Below, one piece after another: positions 35,680 to 48,549 of a stretch of DNA of 64,000 bases. The first letter of the stretch is position 1; each line of letters starts with the position of its first letter. Both the position numbers and the translations under genes were made by a program. The DNA is from Acanthosoma haemorrhoidale (Eukaryota > Arthropoda > Insecta > Hemiptera > Acanthosomatidae): the NCBI GenBank assembly GCA_930367205.1, contig OV884011.1, positions 108,677,139 through 108,741,138 on the forward strand, written 5' to 3'. Under the pieces are notes generated by a model. It saw only the letters and a program-made list of their open reading frames with translations. It had not been told where the DNA came from and did not search any database.

Positions 35680-38600
35680 TTAGAGAGACTCAAAAGCATT
35701 TTTGAAAATTATGATCTTCACGTAGTGTAAATATTAAGATGTACGTAGGTGTCTCACTTTTGTGTGTTTGCTCATTTTTTAAAATGTAATATTCAAAAAA
35801 TAATAAGCATTTGTTGAGGTGGAATACACATTTTAAATTTATTGAAAATAGATCCATATATTCAGACAGAATGACGAAAGACGATCGTTGTCTGAAAAAC
35901 GTGGCTGGACAAATGTAGGGCCTCTCCCTCTGGACTTGACAATGGTTATCATTGAGTCTAAAAAGACTAGAGCTTTAACGTATCAATAACAATATAGTAA
36001 TGTAATATATGGCTCCTGTCGTTCTAAAAAAAACCTACGAAAAAAATTTGTATTTCTTGTATGAATAACTTTTGAGGAGACATTCATTGGTATTGTATCT
36101 GACTGTCAAAATTGTAGATAAACAGACAAAATTTATATTATACTCGACTCTTGACATTCTTACTTGTCAGTTTTACGACACCTGTTTAATACGACCTGGT
36201 GACGTTGATACAGTCGTTGCGTGACATGTTTATGCTTGTGCGACACGGTTGTTCTTCACGTCATATAAAAATGTTACATTTTCGGAACAGACTGAGGAAA
36301 TTATAAAGCATGTTCTCTGTATATTTCAATATTGCTATCGTCAATTAACAAATGAATTTATTAACCGTTATAGTTCAAAATAAAGTATAAACCCGGGCGA
36401 AGACACTGATTGTGTACAGTTGACGTTAAGACGGTGTCGTGTCATCTTCATTTCATAACTTGACCTACGAACAAGGAAAATGTTTCGATATTTTTTAGGC
36501 CTTAGCATTTAAACGTGTTTTTTTTTCCTGTTCCCATTTTAGTGACATTAAATTTTAAGCAAACCGAATAATATATTAAACCTCTGGTATACCTGCTCGT
36601 TAATTTCACGAATCAAAGAATATGTTGATTCTTAAATAAAATATATTTTTTTAATCTACTAATAAATTATGACAGAATAATGTTCCTTAAACAAAATGGT
36701 GCGCAAATAATATATTGAATTCATTATTTCCAGAGATTCTTATAAAATGTGCAATTTTGTTTTAGTTTATTGTTTAAAGGATGATATATTTTTGTAAGAA
36801 TTTCAACTTCAATAATAAAAATAACTTTCATTATTACAAATTTTAGAGTGTGATGATTCAGGATCCAACTAAGGTTTGCTCACTAATTATCAATAACAAA
36901 GAAACCTTATTTCAAGCAACTCCTTTTAATGTAGAATACTTTTTTTCGGGGGGGGGGGGGGGTGGTAAATGTAGATGGTATTGTGACAAAAACCATGTAG
37001 ATGAAAAACTAATCGTCACAAATAAGTCTCACAACTGCACATTGACAGCAAGCAGGACACATGAACTACATTTTCACATACACATGAACTAGGTTTCAGT
37101 TGTCAGTGGGCATTCAGGGGATGCATTCCTTGAATTAAAATTGTTTAATCAGAATTATTGTAATTAATTCAGTTTAAAATCAAGAAATGTCACAATTGCT
37201 TTATTTTCCTTACATTAGAATATTACTCAAATTACACAGCATATAAACTTTTAAAAATAAAAATGTATTCTACTCGTTTTGTTTCTGTGGAAACGCCAAA
37301 CATTTTATTATTGCTACATTAAAATGCATTCAATAAAGACCAAATAGTTATATGTTCTCTGGGAAAGCTAAATTTACAAGCATGTGTTAAAGTGTTGAAA
37401 TTTCCATTCAATAAATAACAATTAATTTGGTGGAATATCAAATGGAGCACTCATGCAATGTTTCATTTTTCTAGAACAAACAGGAACATGTCTTAAAGTG
37501 ATAGTATTATCAGCTTTAACAACATTTTTTTAATTATAAAACTCCAAAGGCCCAACAAACATCACATAGTATTAATGAGAACATCTAAACCTCTAATTTA
37601 GTACTCAACCTACCGTGGTAGATTTTTTTAAAATAGGAATATTTTAATGTTTCAACTCTAATATATTTTTTATACAGTCTGCGGTTTATTTTTTTAGTGT
37701 TGCCCTGTCATCAATTAGAAACTCTATGAGGGATTCCATGTCTCAAGGTCACATAGAGGGCATACACATCATGGAAAACGTACTGTTTAAAACAATCAGG
37801 AAACTCTGCGCTTGAAATTATAAAAATTAATTCATTATTAACTATAATTTTAAAAAAAATGTAGATGTTTTTGACAAAGTCTTTCCACAAAAATGAATGA
37901 AAAGGTAAGTACTAACTTTCGAGTTTTAGGAAGATTTCTACCATATTTAGACTAGGTTATTCTTCCATTCTTCAGCTTAAAAAGATTATCGTAAATTTTG
38001 CCTTTTTTGGAGAGGGAAGATAAATGGTACAAAGGAATGTTAGATAACCTATGGAGGATAAAAATAGAAACATCCTTTATTCAACCAAATCCTAAAAAAA
38101 AAAAGTCTAGCCATTTGTATTCAGCACTTATCAAACCACTTTGCATAAATTACCAACAGTTTTTCCCGATGCTACTGGTACAGTAATACATTCAGAGAAA
38201 ATATATGAGCATCAAAGAAACTTTTTATAAGACCTAGTATTCTAATCTATAAATTATACATTTAGAACATAGGCTCTCCTAGGGCGAAGAGATAATAATA
38301 ATCGCTTGACAAGGATTCTGGGAAGTTTGTTTATTTTGTTATGTCTATTTGAATGAAGAGCGTATGTTTATTTTCAATTTAATGATAGTTATGTTACAGT
38401 TAGGGGTTAATCATGGAAATAACAATTTACCATTGCTAATCCTGTGTAACATTTTTATGTAAGAGAACGCAACACTCCAAAGAGATATCAATCTTTAATG
38501 ATATCACATTAACCAGGAAATTACCTTATTCTCTTATGACTAAAAATTTGTTATTTGTATCATACTTATTTATCGCCAGTCACTGAGTATACCCCTTTTT

Positions 38601-38825
38601 TGCCTTGGTAGAGGTTTTGAGCTAGTGTTGGTGAGAAATTGAAAGGAGGAAGTGTTGAAAAGGAGATCTAGTTTATTTTTGTTTGATAGAAACGATTCAC
38701 ACTATCCAAAATATAACCACAAACATTGAAAAAAGTTATTCAAATGCCACCAAACTATAATTGTTGATGGATGGGAGAAACCTACACAATTAACTTAAAA
38801 TAATTTATTCCATCTAATTGACTCG
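35680..38825. other. AT-rich spacer
   Basis: No supported gene. A run of 15 G lies at 36948-36962, inside a short open frame that is probably spurious. No repeat shared with other parts of the window was found. Confidence 0.45.
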
Positions 38826-38829
38826 ATGA

Positions 38830-39228
38830 AACATAGCCAAAACCCTCTATTCCGAGACATGACACCCCCACCGCTACCGGCAAGATGGCAACTCTCAATA
38901 TCTGGTAAAGCAGACCAAATGGTGGACATCACGGCACTTGGCCCACCAACAACAAGCCTCTAACGGGCACCCAACACTGCTATCCGACTAAAGACTGATA
39001 AGACTGCACTAGATGCCTAGAGGGACTCTAGGCCCAGCCACCAGTGGACTCTCACTACTGTACCGCAACAATCAACCTCTACCGAGGCTTCCAACATTCC
39101 TTTATTCCCTCACACCACCTTCAAGCAGGTACTCCTAGTACAAGGATCCGCTCAACCCAAATATCCCTTTATTTTCCCCTCATCCGTAATCTTATAATTA
39201 GAGAGCTAAGAAGGAAAAAAAAAAAAAA
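38830..39228 (+). repeat. Poly(A)-tailed retroposon 3' end, family D copy 1
   Basis: 39040-39228 aligns with 51706-51890: GTGGACTCTCAC, CCTTCAAGCAGGTACTCC, AAGGATCCGCTCA and CCTTTATTTTCC are shared, and both end in a run of 14-18 A. The upstream GC-richer part (38830-39040) is probably more of the same element. No protein motif is visible. This is the 3' end of a LINE or SINE-like retroposon. Confidence 0.75.
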
Positions 39229-39229
39229 A

Positions 39230-41395
39230 ATTCCATCTAATAAAAATGTTCATATCAAAGAGGAAGTCACCTTGTAAAAATATTACAGGAAATTAAACCT
39301 TTTTTTCCTGAATACATGATTGATATATAGTTGCTTATTTTAATTTATACAAACAAGAAATTTATAGTTATAGTTATAGTTTATGCAAACAAGAATTTCC
39401 CTATAACAGACTCTCACTTTTTTCCACCATTTCTTTCTTATCATATTGAAAGTAATTTATACATTACAATTATATAACTGTCTGGACACAATTTACAGCA
39501 GGTATCACAAACTCTGAGTAATTTGATCAATAGTGAAAAAACTTTAGGAATTGCATTTTATCTGTTAAATTTTAGAGAGAATAGTATGGGTTAGTAATTA
39601 AAATTGAGCTTACTCTTAAAATTCTAATAGTAATAATATTAAATTATTATAACATAATAAAAACTTATTCTTTTGACGAAACAATGATTACCAAGCCTTT
39701 TTACGAAGACAAGCCAATACATGACTTAAATATTCAAATAACATACAACACTTTTCCTCTGGTAAATGAATTTGTTTAATATATTTTAATTAAACTCCAG
39801 CATGAGAGAAAAAAATATGAAATGTACTATTCCATTGGTGTATTGAAGAATAACTCTATAATGTTATTGTGTAAAATATTTATTTGTATAGTGGAATATG
39901 AAGGTGGACAGTCCGAAATATCTTAAATTATGAAGTTTAGTATAATATGGTGTAAAATTGGTAATGTAGTGTTAAAATATTTTTGTTAGGGCTTTGTTAG
40001 TTTTTTTTTTTGGGGGGGGGCAAGAAAATTGAACAGTTTTTTAATTCAACCATATTTTTAATTTTGGGCATTCATTGGGGAATTCAATTGTAACAGCAGT
40101 AATCCACACAATTCTATTTTTTAAATGCTCTGCAGATGTTGACTCCAATTTATAATCATTTTGGTTCAACTATCGATTATTATTAATGAAAACTGAAAAA
40201 ATAAACTGTAAAAAATATCTAGTTCCATAAAATAATAGAGACAAATTCACAACTTATAAGTTTAAAATTTGAACTCACTTTTTAACTTACGTTTGGGGTT
40301 TGTATTATTATTTTATTAAACAAAATTGTTGCTATTACCTAAATTAAATTTTTTTTTGTTCAGGGTCAGTCACATTATAACAACATGTATATACACATTG
40401 CAAATGTATAACTTCACCAAATTTATTTTATTAATTTTATATCCGTATACAAGATGTGACCCAGTTACACTACATAGAAAATTGAGAAATGTTGTTCATT
40501 TATATATATTTTTTTTTTAAGTTTTTGTATTTTTTATTTGTATAGTTATTTATTTTAAGACAGAACAAGAAAGTGTATTAGTCCAAATCTTTAATATGCA
40601 AATAAACAAAACAGTATATTTAAAAGTATTATATATTTAAATACTTTGGAAACATGCAGCCAACTACTAAAGGAATTGTAGTCGAAAGAAATTACTATAA
40701 GATCTAACAATCTAATTATATTTACTCAAATGAATGGCAATAAAAGAATGATGTTTGTTACAGCCATGCTCATACAAAATTACTAAACAAATAGCTTCCT
40801 TGCACCTGTTACAACTATTATCAAAACGAGTTAACACTTTTTTGTTTGAAATAGGTATCCCATTTTTGAAAAAATGTTACTATTGATGTACAAAACTAAA
40901 TGAAGAGCTCTGAAGCCATGTTATTATCTAAATAATGTTGAGTATTCCATATTAACTAGCGATTATGAACATAGTGTAGCTGTAGATAAATTTTCTTAAA
41001 AATTTATATAACTAATATAAATATAAAATCTATATATCATATATCTAATGTAGATAAATTAGAAGGTATTAAAATTAATACTAAATACAGATACAGAAGA
41101 TTAAACAATTACAATTCGGCAATAGCCTATATATAACTACTATAAAGTGAGATGTTCATAGGCTAACATTACAAACTCCACCTCAGAATTCATTTAAATT
41201 TTGAAGTAAGTACAAAACAGGTAACAGAGCTAAATTTTGTAATTTAGGTGTACAAATTAATCTTTAATATACTTAGTTCATTGTAAAAAAAAAATCTATG
41301 ACGTGTCATGAAGAAGTGAGGAACAGCTGTGGCACTAACCAAAGGCTTGCAGTAACTATTAGTTGGTGCTGAAGATTGGTGTGGTTAGCGCTGGC
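39230..41395. other. AT-rich spacer
   Basis: Nothing recognised beyond AT-rich sequence and homopolymers (T run followed by 9 G at 40012-40020). Confidence 0.5.
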
Positions 41396-41399
41396 ATTA

Positions 41400-41618
41400 C
41401 CTTTCAACTTTAAATTCGGTTTGCCTTATTGGATTCACTACTTTTGTATTTAAGTAGCAACTCATTTAGCCTCAGAAGGCTCAGTCTAGCCTAACTAGAC
41501 CCATCCCTCAAAGAAAAAATCCTTGGACAAGGACAAGCTAGGAATCGAACACAGGTCTCTGCAACTTGTAGTCAGAATGCTAAACATTAGGCTACAGGGA
41601 AGGTCTGTTAATTTACGT
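41400..41618 (-). mobile_element. tRNA-derived SINE, copy 1
   Basis: On the minus strand a tRNA-like head carries an A-box-like GTAGCCTAATGTTTAGC and a B-box-like GTGTTCGATTCC, followed by a body with GGATTTTTTCTTTGAGGG, a CTCAGCC-like TGAGCCTTCTGAGGC and an AT-rich tail. The same order of blocks occurs at 44165-44338. RNA polymerase III boxes plus a shared non-tRNA body is the definition of a tRNA-derived SINE. Confidence 0.65.
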
Positions 41619-41619
41619 A

Positions 41620-42265
41620 GCCTTTGTTATTTTAATGATAAAATTAAAAACAATAAATGTATGTTATAATAGATGGTACAACTGGCCTTTGAAAATCCTA
41701 TAAGACAAAAAATTTATGTGGCCCATTAAAAAATACTGACCTCATGAAAGAAAGTTAATCATACTTGAACAAAGTGGTAAAGTTGTTTTGGATGTTATAC
41801 CTTAATAAAGGTAGGTAACCAAGTATTATCCTGGCTTTAGTTAGTTACCTTAGCCACCATCTACAAATTACATTGACAACTACGGTAATCCTTTTTACTT
41901 TATGAGATGTGATGTTTTTTTGAATAATTACATGTAATAAAATTATGATGGGTTGGAATATATGAAATGTCAGTTCCAAGGGTGTGTGGCAAAAGAAAGA
42001 AAACACAAACTTTAACAATATTACTATAACTTCCGTTAGCGTCAATACATTCCTCTTAGTGCCTAATATAGTTTTTTATTCCTTCTTCAAAGAAATGTTA
42101 CGGCTTTGAATCAATATATTTAAATTGAAAATTTACCCCATTTTCATTTTGCGATATTTTGTCTTTTAAAAATGTGTCAAATGCTTTGAAAATATGACCT
42201 GCCAAAAGTCAGGTGAATATCACATAATTTTTGTAATAATTTATAAGTTATCTTAATATTAATTA
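41620..42265. other. AT-rich spacer
   Basis: No gene or repeat recognised. Confidence 0.5.
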
Positions 42266-42269
42266 GGCA

Positions 42270-44030
42270 ATCAGTCAGATAATGTGCCAACACCATTTAC
42301 AGAGTGAAAGAACAGCCGAAAATACTGGTCGACCACTACACGCCAGACAACACCGCTAGGACAGGTAACTACCATTAACCTCAAGAGCTGGAAACAGGAC
42401 AAAACTAAATGTTTGTATCCCCAAAGCAGTTCAAGGTGATTCTTCACCGGTGTCAGTGAAGCTGAACACCGTGGAACGACAGGGTGCAGCACTTTTTCGC
42501 TAAAACAACTGATAAGGAGAGGGATTACCCAACTAGTAACCCTGTGCAAAGCATGTATCAGGTTTTGATACTTCCCAACAGTGTGGAAACAAGCTATTTT
42601 GTTCCTGTTGCGGAATCCGACATAGAGAGGTGATCACCCAACCTTCTACATGGGGAAGATTCTAGAAAAGATTATACTGAACTACCTGAAAGAGTTCTGT
42701 TCAGAAAATTCCACCATTCCATACAAACAAACATGCTTTCAGCCTCATCTGAGTACAGACCATTCACTTGTGAAGTTACAGCAAAGCCACCCTCGGTATC
42801 AACAAAATCACAGCCACAGCTATGGTCTCATTGGACTGCACGCAGGCTTTCGACTACGTGTCTCACAGGATGCTGTGCCGACAGCTTAGTGACTGGGAAT
42901 ACCCAGAGCAACTATATAGCATGTTAGTTTCATTCCTAAAGGACAGAATGGTGAGGGTAGGGGTGGGCAACTGCCACTCAAACCCCTTCCCTCTAGCATG
43001 TGGAGTTCCTCAAGGAGCAGATTTGTCTTTGGTTCTGTTTAACATGTACATGCCTGACATTGTTGGGACAAACTAAAAAAAAGCTACTGTAATCACTTTC
43101 CCTGACAACATTGCGTTTTACAGCAGTAGCATGAGTGCAAAAAGAGCTCTTACACAGGCCGAGCCAGTTTGTAATGTAATAAATGAGACTGGATAGGTTA
43201 AACATCAGTGTGAATGGCGGAAAGATGGACTGCATAATTTTCTCCTTCCAAAAAAGCCTAGGCAATATCCTATACTATAGGAGGGCAAGATAACTCACCG
43301 GCTTTCTCTAAGTACTATCCGGGTGTAACAATGGATAGGCATCGACATTTATCTACCCATTTTAGAAACAAAATAGAAAAAGTATGACACAAGTCTTACA
43401 GGCTTTCATACTTGTTAACTTCACGCAACTTGTCATTGCATCTCAAACTGACGATATATAAATGTTTCCTCTGACCAGTTCTGCTATATACTCACTTAAC
43501 TGGTCAGAACACGTAACATTTTCAGAACTGTATCATGAGATAAGTGACCACTGACCAGTCATACCTCTCTTTAGAGATTAAAAAAGGCCGACCAGAGCAA
43601 AAACCATGCTTGGTGAGCCATCGGTGGGCGAGTTCATCCACCGGAGAAACATCAAGTTGTTTGATTTGTTGCAGCACCTGACAAACCTAACACTATGACC
43701 CTCGCAAATTCCCACATCAATGGCAACAGGCTGTATGGGAAAACTAGGTTAAGTTCCTTAGTTAGATTTAGGTTAGTATTAGCACAATGCATTCTTAAGG
43801 TGAGCCCTAACACTTTCTATGTTCACATGCCTTGTATTCTGTACATCACCCTACCACAGAAAAATTCTTTAGATCTCACACATTATATAAAATGTAGCTA
43901 CAATTCAGTAAATATAATTAGTGCACTGTCCATTTACATAAAGATTCCATATTGTGGAATCTGTAACTTACTCTGTACATATTAAATGAAGGATTTTAAA
44001 CAATGGCAATAAAAGCTTTTCTGATGACAA
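42270..44030 (+). mobile_element. LINE family B, second dead copy with 3' UTR
   Basis: It collinearly matches the minus-strand copy at 30300-31785. Pieces include MGKILEKIILNYLKEF (42650), LDCTQAFDYVSHRMLC with the first catalytic Asp region of RT (42825), LACGVPQGADLSLVLFNMYM (42990), and a worn FADD region near 43110. Stops and frameshifts separate them. The 3' UTR from about 43600 includes CATCGGTGGGCG, GTTGCAGCACCT and AAACTAGGTTAAG blocks shared with 62585-62975, and an AGATTCC/GGAATCT hairpin at 43942-43962. It lacks the endonuclease half. It sits between two SINE copies. Confidence 0.85.
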
Positions 44031-44164
44031 ACTCCAGTTAAGAAGTTTTCAGCAGAGATTTTATTAAAAAATAAAGCCCATGTCCATTACACCTTCATAG
44101 AGTAAAGGCTGGCCAAGATTGGTAGATGGTAGTGAGGAATTAGTTGCATGATGCTAGCATATTT

Positions 44165-44338
44165 CATCAACCTTTATTGTTTTTATAAACTACTTTTTTA
44201 TTCAAGCAATAATTCACTATCTCCCAGGAGGCTGAGTGAACCTTAAAAATCTTTTGAGAGGAAGAAAAAATTGAACCCAGGCGTCTCTATAGTTAATGGC
44301 CTAGCTAGCCTTACACTAACCACTAGGCCATAAATACA
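44165..44338 (-). mobile_element. tRNA-derived SINE, copy 2
   Basis: Minus strand: TGGCCTAGTGGTTAGTG (A-box-like), CTGGGTTCAATTT (B-box-like), then CTCTCAAAAGATTTTT and CACTCAGCCTCCTGGGAG, matching the order of blocks at 41400-41618 but clearly diverged. The tRNA of origin cannot be told from the head. Confidence 0.65.
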
Positions 44339-44339
44339 G

Positions 44340-45410
44340 ATGGTTTTCTTAGTAATGACCTCATAAAACTCTAGGAAAGTTAATATTTATACTTGTTCGC
44401 TCTAAGTTAAAGATTGCGTGCAATGTTTCACTCATTTTTAAAGCTTTATCATTAATAAGAAAACTAGTTTTATGAATTCAGAATTGACCAATCATTAAAT
44501 TGAAAATCTTATCATAATACATTCTGAAATAAAGGCAATAAAAAACCTAAAATTATTTTATAAGGTAAGTGTGCCAGATATTCAGAAAAGAGACAAGTAT
44601 CAAAAGAAATAAGATAGTATATATAAGAGAATGAGATATCCTGTTAAGGATAAATGGAAGTTAAAATGGCAAATGAAAATTTTTACTAACCCAATTTATT
44701 AATTAAAATTTATCTTTTGTAAGAAATAATACTAAAATTATTTTCAATTTAACATCCTCCTTTTAATCCATATATAATTCATTTTTAAAACATATTAACT
44801 AATCACAATAAATCAGAATATTTAGCATGAAACACAGCTGAGTACGTTAGTACTCACTTTTAATTCAAACGTGAACTTACATGATTGAATATATGACACT
44901 TGGAAAAAAGGTCTTGAACATTTATAACATAATACAATGGCCAATGTATAAATCTAACTAGCAAACATATTTATTACGAAAATTACATGATTCTATCAAT
45001 GATCATTTCAGGCAGTAAAAAAAAACTATAATACAATTATATTATACACTTATTATTTCTATATTTAAACAATGATGCAATAATAGATTATTTTCAGAAT
45101 AAATAAAATATTTTGCTTCAGTGAAAAGGACGCATTTCTATATGTTTATAAATTAAACAAGATAAGTAAAAAAAAATATGTATAAATACTTAACAATGTT
45201 CAGGCAGGTTATTACATGTACGTAATAACACAAAGCAAGTAATATAAAATATCTAAATAAGGCATTGGCATTTTTAAATTGAATGAATGCCATGTTGTAA
45301 GATCAAAAAATAAACTTATGACTCAAACTTAAAATATAATCAGTGAATATAAACAGATCATTAATTATCTTTCATCAGCAGACAGAATTATAAAATTATT
45401 AAAAAATTAC
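44340..45410. other. AT-rich spacer downstream of the LEPROT-like gene
   Basis: No coding sequence. Part of it may be 3' UTR of the minus-strand gene if a distal polyadenylation site is used. Confidence 0.4.
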
Positions 45411-45416
45411 ATTTTC

Positions 45417-45422
45417 TTTATT
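45417..45422 (-). terminator. Polyadenylation signal AATAAA for the LEPROT-like gene
   Basis: AATAAA on the minus strand, about 130 bases past the stop codon at 45553. In such AT-rich sequence the hexamer is frequent by chance, so the assignment rests on its position. Confidence 0.35.
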
Positions 45423-45552
45423 AAAACTCAAATTATACACTTTTAAACATAACATTAATGTTTCATATTTTGAAAACATGAGAAAATAAAACACCAAGTC
45501 CTTAACAGATCATAGACTAGATCTTTTGAAGTTGATTTGACTGTGATGGATC

Positions 45553-45954
45553 TTACCACATATTGTAATCTCCATCATCTTGATAAATTGATATAAAGAA
45601 TCCAAGATAGGTGAGGTAAATGACCAGATTACCAGCCAGAGTCAGGTAGCAAGCTCCCCATTCTATTGCAGGACTTTTTGGTGGTGACCTGGCGAGAACC
45701 ACTGGCAAGGCGAACGAAGACACCACGAAAAACATGGTGATGAATATTGCCAAATCCATGCTAGAATTGGTGGATCCAGTCCTTTCACTGTATCTCTTAG
45801 CAAGTAATGTTGGTAATGGTGCAAACAGATAGAATAACACAACTATAAAAGGCCACCACACCCCATAGGCTGGTAGGGCACATGCTAGAATAATAAAGGT
45901 CATCCCAATGGATCCAGCGAATGCTAAGGCAACTAAAGCTTTCATTCCTGCCAT
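45553..45954 (-). CDS. LEPROTL1-like: LEPROT/VPS55-family four-span endosomal membrane protein
   Basis: This is a complete 133-residue protein. It starts MAGMKALVALAFAGSIGMTF, close to the start of human LEPROT, and has the family length (about 130). Four hydrophobic spans are visible at about residues 6-27, 32-52, 67-89 and 99-124. Conserved family features include the early ALPAYGVWWP, APLP and LAKR after span 2, VVSSFALPVVLAR in span 3 and WGACYLTLAGN entering span 4. The tail is short and acidic (YQDDGDYNMW). Known relatives (mammalian LEPROT and LEPROTL1, yeast Vps55) act in endosomes and Golgi, in sorting to the vacuole/lysosome and in limiting surface levels of receptors; the same role here is inference. 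The coding region has no intron. An acceptor-like TTCCTCTTTAG just upstream (AG at 45992-45991) would put the exon start at 45990, implying a separate untranslated first exon. A spliced ATG-GCAG acceptor is less likely. No breaks: it looks functional. Confidence 0.96.
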   Translation of the reverse strand: MAGMKALVALAFAGSIGMTFIILACALPAYGVWWPFIVVLFYLFAPLPTLLAKRYSERTGSTNSSMDLAIFITMFFVVSSFALPVVLARSPPKSPAIEWGACYLTLAGNLVIYLTYLGFFISIYQDDGDYNMW

Positions 45955-45990
45955 TATAATTTGAAATAAACACAGAATTAACTAACACTA

Positions 45991-46002
45991 CTAAAGAGGA
46001 AC
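45991..46002 (-). other. Splice acceptor candidate ahead of the LEPROT-like start codon
   Basis: Minus strand GGTTCCTCTTTAG followed by TAGTG. The pyrimidine-rich tract and the AG 37 bases before the ATG suggest that a 5' UTR intron ends here. Confidence 0.35.
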
Positions 46003-46506
46003 CTTCTCTAACAAAGGTTATAAACAGCACTGACAGAAAAACTTCCCAGCATATGTCAAGGAATATCCCAGCAGCCCCAGTGCTGCCAACAGTATAAACA
46101 TATTCTCCCTACCAATCTCAATGCTGCTTACGATATCCTTCTTTCTTCTATCATTCTGAAAATTTCTTTTCAATATTATTATTGGTGGCAAAACTCCCTA
46201 AAATAAAGCTACTAAATGTAGAAAGAATCACTTAAAGTTTTAAGAAAAGTAATAACGTACTTACATTTATAATGCATCTAAATGGTATTTTTTAATTCGT
46301 TACGTTAGACAAAATTGTTAAATCATATTCATTTCAAGAAATTTTCACAATATTAAAAGGTCATGTCAGATTAAATCTTTATTTATGATCTAGTGATTAA
46401 CTAAAGTTTAAGCGGCTCATATTGTTTTTGTGAATTGTGTTAGCGTGGATCAAGATCCAGTTTCAGAGATCTCTCTCTATTCATAATGGTCATCTACTGC
46501 ACATTC

Positions 46507-46585
46507 ATAGCAGCTCAGTTGGAAGATTATCCGACTGGATGCTGCAAAAGTCCCGGGTTCGTGTCCCTATCCTCCCAGTTTTTTT
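46507..46585 (+). ncRNA. tRNA-like pseudogene or SINE head
   Basis: GCAGCTCAGTTGGAAGA resembles a tRNA D arm with A box, and CCCGGGTTCGTGTCCC a T arm with B box. A run of eight T follows. The acceptor stem and anticodon stem do not pair properly, so it is not a working tRNA. It may be the head of a SINE distinct from the two minus-strand copies at 41.4 and 44.2 kb. Confidence 0.55.
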
Positions 46586-46589
46586 TGAC

Positions 46590-48400
46590 AAATAATTATT
46601 AATGTCCATACATTTCTTGTAGTAAAATTATATTTGTTTATTAAACTACAATGGTATGTACATCTTTTCTCTCTCCAATAATCTAGTCATTACGTTATTA
46701 CAATTCATTTCACTCTAGTTCAGATCATATCTTTCAAACCACTTATGGATTTCTGGGGTAATGTATAATAGCATTTCATATCGCGATATTGATTATTTTT
46801 TTCTTCCAATTAGGTTTTTCTTTTATATAATTACCAATAAATCGTTAAAGTATCACTTCATGATGAGTCGAGGCCGACTCAACTTGCCATTTGGAAAATT
46901 TGGTGGCACTGAAGAGCTAGTGGAGGGAATAAGCGACTGATTTTCCCTCACGAGGCGGAGAGGACCCAGACCAAACCCATCAACAATTCACGACTGTCGT
47001 CTTCAAGTGCTTTACAACAATTCACTTTGTCTGGGAATCTGCCGAGAGCCAATCAGATATCACTCAAGAAAAAAGTACCAAAATTTAACGAGTGTACATT
47101 AATAAATACGACATCATTAATAAATGAAAAATGGTTTGCTTAGATTTTTTTTACTTTTTTAAATCAACTAGCCTTCCTGCAGTATGAAAGTCAAAAAGAA
47201 AAGGTCAGGTAAAAAAAAACAAATAAGTGGGTTGAACCAAATAAATGATGTTCCACGAAAAGAGCCTGTAGGGTGGTTAAAAGGTTCGCCAGGAGTGGTT
47301 TACTGAATGGCCTGTTAACGTCCGAGTGGAAACGGTCGACCCGCCCAACATCCTACTTTGGGGGGGGGACTCGTACAATCTTTTCGAACATGGTTTTCAG
47401 TGGTAATCTAACTACGAGGTAAGTTGCACTGGGATAATACGCTGGCATTAAGTTCAGATAGTTGGTAGGAATTTTAATATAAGCACCCGATATATTTATT
47501 GTAAGACCCTTCTCAAAATATTTTCATTTTTAAATCCCTATTTGGGTGGAGGGTCATCTGTACATGCCAGCGCCAAATATACAAATAAACCTTTTCCTTT
47601 TAAGAACTTTACTGTTATATATTATATAATAGTACAAGTGGAAAGATATCACAGATTACATTTTTTTTTTTTTTTGCCTGCATGATCGAATTTTTGTCTC
47701 ATAGAACAGAGCTCAGTCTTCATAATCAATCTTAATAGCTGACGGATGGATGTCAGCTTTGAATAATTAAATTTACATACAGCATGTTGTCATAAATTCA
47801 CCCACGATGACGACATTTTTTCAAGAATTTTGCACATTAATATGTGTAAAACATATAATTGAAAACAATTTATATATATCGACCAGCAATCTTTAATTTG
47901 TCCCTCTTTTAAATTTAATTCTGAATAGCACAGGATCTACAGATCTAAAAACATTTTCTTTTTCATTTTCAAAATTTGGTATGAAATCTTTCTTATATGT
48001 TAGAATTCTTGAAGGGAAAGCAGTAGATAAAGCAGCATGTTGTTCTGGTGTTATTTTGTACAAAGTAATCAAAAGGTTGTTTCCTACTAGAAGGAATAAT
48101 TATTGGAATGCAAAGTATTATCTATAATAAGTATAAGTATACCGCTAAGGATTGACGTTGCGGCAATCAACGGATCAACTTGTCACGTCGGCAGTCGTAA
48201 TGCCAGGGTTTATGTTTTTTTAATACCAGCTTATCAGTTTGTGTAAATAGAAGTCGTAGTTTATTTTTCGTCTCAGCAAGGTGAATAGCATCACCTTAAA
48301 GTGATTCAAAACAACACATGTGGTTTATCCAAACAATAAAACACTTGAGTTCGGTTTGATTTGTCTCTAAATTGAAAACTGAAGGACAGACTGCCTAATG
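46590..48400. other. Spacer, possible 5' UTR intron of the LEPROT-like gene
   Basis: Two GC-richer patches (about 46860-47060, with a GAGTCG/CGACTC hairpin at its start, and about 47220-47400, with 9 G at 47360) have no supported frame. The rest is AT-rich. Confidence 0.3.
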
Positions 48401-48405
48401 CTTAC

Positions 48406-48535
48406 CGCCCTTTTCTAAACGGAACGAGAATGCCCAGTTGCTTCAACCAGATATTCACTAAGAAACAATGTTTGCCTGCCTCACATAACAAGCAGTGGGG
48501 CCATGGTGGTGGGAGGAATGGGCACTGGAAAATGC
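48406..48535 (-). promoter_or_regulatory. Candidate promoter and untranslated first exon of the LEPROT-like gene
   Basis: On the minus strand, an NRF1-like ATGCGCATGCC (about 48535-48545) precedes a GC-richer block that ends at GGGCG|GTAAGC (GT at 48405-48404). The block contains a strong-context upstream ORF, CACCATGG with seven codons (MAPLLVM) to a TGA at 48483-48481. NRF1-type motifs are common at housekeeping promoters, and the block is on the right strand, 2.5 kb upstream of the coding exon. The splice to 45990 is inferred, not shown. Confidence 0.3.
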
Positions 48536-48549
48536 AGGCATGCGCATTT

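Noticed and set aside
36850..37092. 80-codon frame containing a glycine run
   Set aside because: The glycine run is simply the G15 tract; the flanking residues have no coding character.
45797..46030. 77-codon minus-strand frame overlapping the LEPROT-like start
   Set aside because: Out-of-frame shadow of the real gene with no family match.
46507..46585. Functional tRNA gene
   Set aside because: The D- and T-arm sequences are present but the acceptor and anticodon stems do not pair.
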